From assembly GCA_001695595.3 (NCBI GenBank), contig MBPM02000052.1, positions 515,476 to 579,475 on the forward strand: a stretch of DNA of 64,000 nucleotides, given 5' to 3'. Below are positions 56,033 through 64,000 of the stretch, piece after piece (the first letter of the stretch is position 1; each line of letters starts with the position of its first letter). The stretch is from Plasmopara viticola (Eukaryota; Oomycota; Peronosporomycetes; Peronosporales; Peronosporaceae). The position numbers were made by a program, and so were the translations under genes. The notes beneath the pieces were generated by a model. That model had not been told where the DNA came from. It worked only from the letters and a program-made list of their open reading frames with translations, and ran no database searches.

Positions 56033-56593
56033 TCAGATCGAGCAAGTTCAGGAAGCGTTCGCCAACATCTGCGACGTGAAATGGAAAACCAACACTCGCA
56101 GGAACGTCTAATCTATGGGGCATGTGACATTAAAGGGCAAGCCACTTTCGTTACATAAGCACTCAAAGTGCAGAGTTCGTTTCCGTCTGAGCCGCTTAAT
56201 GCGGCATCGACGTCCGAGGGTGATTGCTCTGTTTTCACTAGATCAAAGCGTGATGGCGACAGCAACGCAGCCAGCCGTTCATCTGAGCAATCGAAGTTGC
56301 AAAGCTCAGCGTCGTTTATGCCCCTTTTGACAAAATCGACGACCTTCGTCGAGTACTCTGTATCTGCTAAAAGATCAAGGCCCAGCTTCGGCGGTGTAAA
56401 CGACCACTATTTTAATATTAAAAATTCGAGACTCAGCCTTGGCCGTCCAAGCCGTGCTTTTGTCTCGTATCAGCACTCAAATGTGCACAGTTTACCCCCA
56501 TCCACTGCATAAATGTCCAAAGACACTGATACGGAACTTAGCCTTGATGGCATCTATGACAAAAGCACTATCTAAGCTCCACCTGTGCTCTAA
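56033..56593 (+). pseudogene. 5'-truncated effector relic P7
   Basis: Begins at ATCGAGCAAGTTCAGGAAGC (IEQVQEAFANIC block). A long open stretch 56168-56512 encodes PLNAASTSEGD, SRSSEQSKLQSSASFMPLL, AKRSRPSFGGVNDH and LSLGRPSRAFVSYQHSNVH. Frameshifts follow before LDGIYDKST-like codons. It is close to P5. Its 3' flank is interrupted by LINE copy L2. Confidence 0.75.
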
Positions 56594-56672
56594 AAAGTTT
56601 GATCTTAAGTGGCATGACGGTACCATCTGATCTTGCTCCTATGTGATTTATATGAAACATAAACACCTTCCT

Positions 56673-57812
56673 TTTTCGGAACGCCCTCCTTCCAAGCGCG
56701 GGGGCTTAATGCTCGCGCGCTTCGGGCAGGTGCTCTCGGGCATCTGCAGGTCTCTAACGAGTCTCACCCTCGACGCGACGGTCTCCAGCACCAGGCCAAA
56801 CCCCCTTCCACGCCCTTAATCGCGCCAACCGCATCCGGATTGGCTCCTTTAATGTGAATTCTCTAGGTTCGAAGCGCAAGAAGCACGTAACACTCCCCGA
56901 AGATCTCCGGCGCTACCGCGTCGATATCCTTGGCCTCCGCGAAACCAAGATCTACGATAGAGGTGAGCACCGCATTGATGACTTCCTTCTAACCCTGAAA
57001 AAAAAAAAAACGAAGCCAAGACCGAAGTCACCGAAATCCGCCGCCACTGCAACCCGTCGGGCGCCACTCGACACGCCCGATCCCGAGAAGAAACCTGGCA
57101 CCACACTAAGAAGCTCGGAATACTCCTCGGCGATATTAAAGATCTATCCCGACGCAAGTCCCTGGCCACCCTCGCGCTCCACCGCCTCTGGTCCGTCTGG
57201 CTCCGCCCCACGTTCATCTCACCCAAGACACGCATTCGATTGTACAACACCTACGTTCTACCGATTCTGCTGTACAACTGGGCTCTTACCAAGTCAGAGC
57301 TCCACGGCCTCGAGAGTTTCCATCGCCGCCAGCTTCGCTACGCTCTTGGCTATCGCTACCCCCGACCCATTTCGAATGCAAGACTCTACGACCTCTGTGA
57401 TGAGCGGCCGCTGAGACTACGACTGACACAAGCTCGCTGGCGCCTGTTTGGCCATGTACTTCGCCGCTATCCCGACATTCCAGCTGACCTCCAGATGCGT
57501 GCCTTCTTCTTCTCCACCGCAGCAAAATGGCGCGGACGTTCCCGCACCACGCTCCCCTCGACACTCGACCACAATCTTGTTTCCCGTGGCTCCGGCTTTC
57601 GACTCCGGACAGCACAAGACCTCGAAGTGGTACGTACCCTTGCACAAGACCGAAAGAAATGGAAGACCCATTTGACCTCGGTGCTGGATGCACTGCCCGC
57701 CGAACGAGACTCGACGTATGCGGACAGCACTCTATGCCGTGGACTAGCCAGACTGAGCCTAGCACGTGCATACCTTGGCAACGCGATAACGTAATACATT
57801 ACATTACATTAC
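56673..57812 (+). mobile_element. Internally deleted LINE copy L2
   Basis: Flanked by a perfect 12-bp target duplication AAACACCTTCCT (56661-56672 and 57813-57824), with a (TTACA)n tail at 57795-57812. After a 130-bp leader comes an apurinic-endonuclease-type N-terminus: RIRIGSFNVNSLGSKRKK at about 56833-56886, and VDILGLRETK with the glutamate at 56941. An A run at about 56998-57010 marks the junction of a large deletion. In another frame the reverse-transcriptase C-terminal region follows: LGILLGDIKDLSRRKSLATL, YNTYVLPILLYNW, ESFHRRQLRYALGY and RWRLFGHVLRRYPDIP, with a stop after YLGNAIT near 57794. Without the catalytic reverse-transcriptase core it must depend on a full-length partner. 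Its ends are the source of the short S elements. Confidence 0.92.
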
Positions 57813-58440
57813 AAACACCTTCCTGCTTTTACCAAATAACATATGCTAAATCTAAATAAGATTTGGGTTTCGTACTTTTTACTTGTAAATTGTCTGTAAG
57901 AGCTATATTTTACACGCGCCCACACTAGACGTTATATCAAATCCATGGCTGACTCTCTACTATCCAAACGAATAGAACGCGCCTGGATTCGCCATCATCT
58001 AGAAAACAGAATTAAAGAGCTTGCCGTAGGCTTTCTCCTATTCGGGAAAATAGGCACAGCGATAAAGCTATCGCGTACATTCGATGCGTAATAGGCAAAA
58101 AACAAGGTATTCTTTACCACGACGAGCCCTTGCTGGCAAGCTTCGAGCTCACTGATAGTCATTACTTCTATGAACTTGTCAAATTAAATTGCAACTCTGA
58201 TTAGCTGTCACCCTCGTCCATCATTTTAAATCGTGCTCGAGCAATTCTTCGAGTGGACAAGTGCCTAATTGAGCATATGATATTTACGAATCGTTGTTCT
58301 GATAGGCTTTTAAAGTGACTGCGAGCGTTACGAGCGTCTTTTTTGTGGGTGTTTGCTCCAGAAACGGATAGTACACTGTAGCCTGCTATACCCGATCCAT
58401 TAACAGACCACTTTAATGAAATGGACAACCGACGTCATGT
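57813..58440 (-). pseudogene. Array remnant after P7 with segment D relic
   Basis: The spacer continues the P7 3' flank (AGATTTGGGTTTCGTACTT) interrupted by L2. At 58428-58201 (minus) an open stretch encodes NGSGIAGYSVLSVSGANTHK and KDARNARSHFKSL, the best copy of segment D. Array homology ends near 58440. Confidence 0.45.
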
Positions 58441-61380
58441 TAACTAGTCCAGTCGTGCGAAAAATAAGCGCTACATAACGCCGAATTTCTGTAGTAAAAT
58501 TCACTTCCCTTGAGAGGGGTAAAAGTAGTGGCGGATCCTGGTAAAAACTTACATCAAATTGCATACTGAATTATTTAAGCGGAGAATCAATTTTCCCGTC
58601 TATACTACAAAATTAGAATTAGTGCATTTGAAAACGATAGACGGGACCAAAAATAGAATGATATTGCATAAACTGATTCAATGTTTAAATTGCAATCTAG
58701 GGTACATGTCGATTCTAGATGGCGAACGGTCATTCACCAAAAGGTTGTTCATCTTACTTATGTTATTCTACGCAAGGTACCGTCATACCTGAAGGTACTT
58801 GCACTTAATTGTACGCTGGTATTTAAGGATAGCTCGCGGTACTGTCGAACGAGCAATTTGTAGTGCTAGTTTGACTTTTTAACTCCTTTGAACGGTAAGA
58901 AAAACGACTCGATGTGCAGCACTCTCTGCTGCCAAGCATTTCAGCTTTACGATAAAGTCTATGATCGTGGAAAAAATCAATACAGGCTCCGAAATCCTGA
59001 GCGGAAGTGCCTAAAGTGGGGTTTTGCTTTCTAAATTATGAATTTCTCCTACGTAGGAGATAACCACTCGACGGTTTTCAAGCTGGATGATCAGCTGCGT
59101 TTGGATCTCGCATAGAAAGCCGAAAGCACTTATCCGTTGAGCAACCTCACCGAACAGAATCCGCAAATCGCTTATATTTGACCGGGCTTTGTCTTTATTA
59201 CATCCGATAGGTTTGAACAAACCGTATTATTATATGTTAAGAGCGTGGAATCAGCAACTATAAGCATAATTGTTAAGCCAGGACACTCATTGCAAAATGC
59301 TTTCAAGGAACAATGATTTAATTAGCCCTTCGACTGCATTCTCTTGCATATCCAATTATTTAAATGGCAGAATTTGTGAGCTGTCGTGACGTAAGAAAGC
59401 ATATAACATTACCACACACGGAATGGTTTTAAATCTGGTACATTTGGTAACACTTGTTCACCCCCACAGGTGAAGTTTCAATACCTGAACCGATTGGAAG
59501 GTAGTATGAACTTGCTCTAACAACAATGACCTACTCCACTGAATTGCTGGTTTCATGAGTGCTAAGATACTATCTTCGTTCACTTAGAGCAAAGTATTGT
59601 GCTAGGGTCCAGGCAATATTATATGGCGACAAAGTAAGTCACGAGAACCAAACCGGTAAAATGAAGATCTAAAGCTTAGGGTTGTCAGCTTCAGCAGTCT
59701 ATAACTTCAGATGTCGACTTTGTTGCTTATCAAGCGCATTCGCACCGCTCGCGTTAGGCAACTTTAGATCGAAGTGGACACAATTAGGTCTTTGATCCAC
59801 TAACCCCGAGTTCAAATGATGACGAGCATGAGCGCTCTTACCTACAAAGACCGAATCCTGCTCGTGAGCATGAGGCTTAAACCACCAAGTCAAGTCACCA
59901 TTAAGCGATTAAATATTTATACGCCACGATTGCATATGTCGCACACTAGTCAATTCATGCATCGTGCAATGCGTATTCGCGAGCGATCAGTAAATCCCGC
60001 GCGCGCTCTGAGATCAAGCGTTTGCACATTATGATCAAAGCTCGGAATTCGTAAGCTTGATGAGGCATTAGAGTACGAGGTGCTGTTATATGAACAAACC
60101 GAATTTACCCTATGATACATATATGGACCCCAATTCCATGCCCATCTTTCTCGAAAGGCAAGCATGTGTCTCACTGTAAGCGTAGGAACAGTGCAATTCT
60201 TAGAGCCTGGCAAAATACTTTTATCGAAAGTATCAGGTTTGGTTTGCTAGTAAAAAAAATGGATGTCCGGCGCCGGGATTGCAGCCTGTACCTGCTGTAC
60301 ATACGCGTCATAAATTGCATGAGGACAATAAGCGGAATTTATAGCGCTACACAACGAAGTACTAAAAACTACACTTTGCTTTTGCCCTTCGTGACATCTT
60401 TAGTAAATGCTTGATCCTAGTTCACTTGTATAGATGCTCGTTGCCAATATAATTTAGAAGGACGTCCTGCAATCCGTAAGGTACAAGATCGTGCTTCGTG
60501 GTGAGAATGGTCTCCGAAGCGGTCACTAGGGTCCTCGCGCTGAGCTCTGCGTGTGGCTCGCGCGCTTCGAACCCTATTGCTATTATATACAATCTAAGAA
60601 GAGTTTATCTCGCAATGGTAGCCTGCCTCAATCCCGTAAGAGTTATCGGGATTTGAACCGACAACTCTGGGGGGGTTTGAGGTTCTTTGCTTCACAAGGT
60701 AATATGATGCCTTTGACAGCAACGACGCGCGAGAATGCTATTCACGTGTTAGTGTCGCTCGCCCTCTTTTAAAAAAAAAGACGAGTCCCACAGCATTATG
60801 CGGCGTACTTACGGCTTTTGTCTAGATATTTCTTTCGACAAGCATCTGGTAAACGCAACTCATATTAAGGCAAAGTATAGCGCCACCAATCTCGGCTGCC
60901 TTTGCCATGAAATGATTTATGTACCAAACTTTCGCGATTTTTGGGCCCTGTCCGGTTTTGATGACTCAGATGTACCAGCACCAAGACTGGGTCATAACAA
61001 AACTTGAGTAATCTTACATATACTAATAAGTTTGTTTGTATCTATTCAAAAATCTTAAGCGCTTGCGCTAAGCGATAAATTTAAGAGGCTTGGCAAAGCG
61101 CGAGCTCAGCTTAGCCTTAGCGACAACAATAGCTGTATTGGTGGGTATGCCAAATCGCTCAAAAACTGAATGTTCAATTAAAAAATGCTAACCTTCTTAA
61201 ATCGAATATCGGTTAGAAAGCTGTAAATCTTGATTTCCGAATCTCACATTACGCACGAAACGCGGACAATAAGACGTTTTAATACTAAGTCTTCGACCAA
61301 CGCATTGTCAACGGCTGAGCTTAAAACACCGCTCATCATTTTATCTCATCATATAAAGAGCAAAGCACGATGGTATTCAA
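58441..61380. other. Right flank, no recognised gene
   Basis: This 2.9-kb stretch has no similarity to the array that I can see. Short open frames (58559-58792, 59816-60034, 60112-60414, 60551-60772, 60798-61007, all plus) have no recognisable motif, and most lack supporting context. I leave it unannotated. Confidence 0.4.
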
Positions 61381-61411
61381 AAGGACAATAGCTGGTAAGT
61401 TTTTTTACGCT

Positions 61412-62240
61412 AAATGGCGTGTGGCATGATTGGCATTGTTGAACGCAATCTCAACTAGCAATAGCACGTTACTTCAATCCTTGGTGTATTCACACACTGC
61501 TTAACGCATGTTCGACCCCGCGATTATCTTGTTCGACTATAAATTGTCTGTGAGTTTGTTCAGCCTGGTCGCAAGTACCTTAAACACACCGTTAAATCAA
61601 GGCTCATCAAGCAGGGACGTCTTAAGAGGCACTAGGATCTGAGATCCTTGTCGCTGTTTATGGATTTAAAGGAAAAAAACGTTGCTGTTTTGACACCATC
61701 AACCATGTCTGGTATCGTCGCTGTGTAAATCATTTTAGGTAATATACGTTGCCCGTCGAGTCCTGAGTAGATTAAACAAAGCATCTATATTATAGCGTAA
61801 TACCTCCGACAAGCTTGCCAATAATGCAGTCGCATTCGGTGAAGACTTGACCAGCTGGCACACTGCACATGTGTGCAGACAATTTGGACCCGTAAAATCA
61901 AAGATAACCAGGCGACACATCTACTTTTGACCGAGATGATCACCAAGTAATGTACTGTGAGGTGTCCAGGGTCAGAACACTCAAGCACTGTTCTTCTGGT
62001 GCACACAAAGGAATACTTATTCGTTAAACGGGACACTGACGAGCAGAGCAAGCATTGCGGCATAACAGAGCAGTTCTTCGAAATCATCAGTATTGTCAGT
62101 ATACGACGTCGACGTATGGCACTTATTGAGGGGAGCGTGTCGGACGATAGCGTTCGGCTACATACCCTTATACAGGGAATTACCGGTATGATCGATGATA
62201 CGACCGGTCTGGAGTCCATTATGCTAGTGGATGCTCTGCT
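61412..62240 (-). pseudogene. Decayed Ty3/gypsy integrase
   Basis: Minus-strand fragments follow the order of a Ty3/gypsy integrase. The end of the zinc-binding domain reads CAVCQLVKSSPNATALLASL (about 61868-61809). A core fragment reads KMIYTATIPDMVDGVKTATF (61743-61684) followed by SINSDKDLRS, which resembles the KMVHL...SDRDPRF region of oomycete gypsy integrases. Then NVLLLVEIAFNNANHATRH (about 61471-61415) resembles the 'VEFAINNAVHAST' region. Stops separate the parts. No LTR or reverse transcriptase was recognised above 62240. Confidence 0.6.
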
Positions 62241-64000
62241 TGAATAGAATCGATTTACGAAGTCATTGTAAAAACTATTTTTTTAGTGCACAGAGTAAAT
62301 CTTCAACTTAGAAAAAATTATTGGACCACTAATTGAGGTATAATGCAATGTAATTTCACAAGAATGGTCTCCGACGCTACCGACAGAGATGTATGTCATG
62401 ATAATGACTCGGCGTTGGGACTCATATACGGCGTTGAAAGCCAGTGTACTCTACAAAAAGAAACTGTGTAACGCCATTGGTGCATTCTTTCGTACAAAGC
62501 GCAAAGCTGAATAGTCACCTATTCCACTTTATCATTTGCGTTAGATAGTCGAACGCCAAGTAACTCATTGTGCACTCTTATAATGAGCCAAATGCGTCTC
62601 TTATCTCGAAACAGACTCCACTTTTCACTTAAGATATGCTGCAAGTATTTCGTCTAAGTTAACTTGCTTCGTCATACATTTATGCGAGAGAGTGGCATAT
62701 TACTGACCGTAGTCAGCGCTTTTTAGCGTTATACTCTGTGAAAATTTGGCAATATTTGCAATAATTATTAGCTGATGATGCTTTGAGAGGATGCGCAGAT
62801 TTACTTTGATCAGACCTTGTGAAGTTGTGCAAAAGTAGACCTGAAATATTACACTTTCCACATGCTAGATTTTAAGTGCATGCACACAAATAGTCTTTAC
62901 GCTTACGCAAACACAAGCATCGTAGGCACAATAAAACATTCTATTTTAACATGATTTCTTCAATCATCGTGTATTTGCGCAGATGTCTTTGAGGTTGAGG
63001 TCATTGTCTACTGGCCATTTCATTAGGCCAACAGGACGACTAAAGTAACATTAATTTTTCTTGCACGGTGCAATTACTTAGACGTGATAGATCACCGCCC
63101 GATCTTTTGTACGTCTTAAAACGACCATTCAGAAAGGTTTGTGTAGCATTAGATATTGCTATTGGCAGTGCACTGCAACGAGAATTGACTGAGGGGTGAG
63201 ATTGGATGATCGCGCCTAACTTTTTCTAGCTGAAGGCTTTCCTAACGATTGTAGTTGTCCATGACAAAATGCTACTTGCGATGTAGTATAACCCTCCTCA
63301 AATATTGAGCTCATCGGCTAGGCTCTAGACTATTCGTGATCAACAAAAGCATGCAATGCTATGAAACATCTCATTTCTCACAATAAATGGCCAGACTTTC
63401 TTTCTTTGCAAGAGTTAGCTCTAAGGATATGTGTGAGCTGAAAAGCAGAAAATTTGACTAGCTGCTGCCCACATTATGAGTTAGCCGATGTCGTATAAAT
63501 TATCTAGTGTAGGCCGCGTATGCACGGATGATACGTGCGTAGCTCTGTGTAGATTCTGGGAAGCGCAAATTTTTATAAAGTGTAGCACATCTTGTAAATA
63601 GATTTTACTAAGAAATGTGACAGACCATGTACTGTCTTCTTTATAGCTTGATTGTATACTTTTACTCCTTATGTCTAAAAAATTAAGTGATACCACCAGC
63701 TAACTAATTGCAGACGTACACGTACAACCCCGTCGCAGTAGCAAGCTGAGGCCAATATTGTATTTTTTTTAAGTGCGTAGATACGTACTGCGCAGACCTA
63801 CTTAACGCTATCAGCCTATCGCACATTCGTGTCGACCAGCTAGCGTTTTTTGCATTTTAAATGGCACGAAAAATTACCCTAATTTTGCGTAGCACAGACA
63901 CTTCCTACTGGTGGTCGCAGCAGCTATAGATTTATATCACCTCCGTTGTTCCTCATCGAGCATGGCTTGAAAATCCGCAAAGCTCAGCAACTACTGAGGC
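62241..64000. other. Right end, no recognised gene
   Basis: AT-rich sequence with only short open frames (for example 63696-63481, minus). I see no motif, no array repeat and no clear LTR. Upstream parts of the gypsy element could lie here in unrecognisable form. Confidence 0.4.

Noticed and set aside
60500..60690. tRNA-like signal (GGTTCAAATCCCG on the minus strand near 60660, TTCGAACCC at 60566)
   Set aside because: No acceptor or D stem can be paired around either site, and the T stem has mismatches; probably chance or a very old fragment.
61957..62247. Plus-strand 96-codon frame ending LIQGITGMIDDTTGLESIML
   Set aside because: It overlaps the opposite-strand gypsy integrase remnants, has no recognised family, and is probably a shadow; kept only as a possibility.
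1..64000. CRISPR arrays, operons, bacterial promoters, rRNA or intact tRNA genes
   Set aside because: None seen; the window is eukaryotic in character and the tandem repeats are coding minisatellites or duplications, not spacer arrays.

Overview
The window looks like a nuclear contig of an oomycete plant pathogen (downy mildew or Phytophthora type). The main evidence is seven copies of one secreted-protein family with a signal peptide, an RxLR or RxLR-like motif and a downstream EER at fixed spacing. Around them are decayed DDE transposase, Ty3/gypsy integrase, LINE and tRNA-SINE sequences. The genus cannot be fixed from sequence alone. Most of the 64 kb is effector genes, broken effector copies and repeats; I recognise no housekeeping gene.

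Layout. 0-1.3 kb: left flank with a decayed DDE transposase. 1.4-24 kb: a direct segmental duplication whose two halves (about 1.4-10.7 and 11.1-23.8 kb) each carry a broken effector (P1, P2), relics of an unknown gene family (segments B, C, D) and one intact plus-strand effector (E1 at 5491-6918; E2 at 18240-19646). The second half has about 2.9 kb that the first lacks. 24-27.3 kb: a transition with a gag-like relic and an internally deleted LINE. 27.5-56.6 kb: a tandem array of five minus-strand effectors (E3 to E7) spaced 6.3-7.1 kb. Each sits head-to-head with a 5'-truncated plus-strand effector relic (P3 to P7). The array has a two-unit period (about 13.7-14.1 kb): E4 resembles E6, E5 resembles E7, and the spacers alternate the same way. 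57.8-64 kb: right flank with array remnants to about 58.4 kb, then a decayed Ty3/gypsy integrase.

E1, E2, E3, E5 and E7 are open. E4 is broken by a tRNA-derived SINE with an 18-nt target duplication and by further frameshifts; E6 carries frameshifts and an early stop. The effectors differ in the first position of RxLR (RFLR, HFLR, QFLR, QSFR), in the number of C-terminal PPSTALT repeats and in basic nuclear-targeting-like segments. The pattern suggests birth and death of genes with gene conversion. A LINE family, its internally deleted form and a 0.32-kb three-block derivative have inserted repeatedly. Undisturbed paralogous sites elsewhere in the window show that several insertions came after the duplications.

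Open reading frames use ATG starts chosen by homology across the family; longer frames beginning at non-ATG codons were trimmed.
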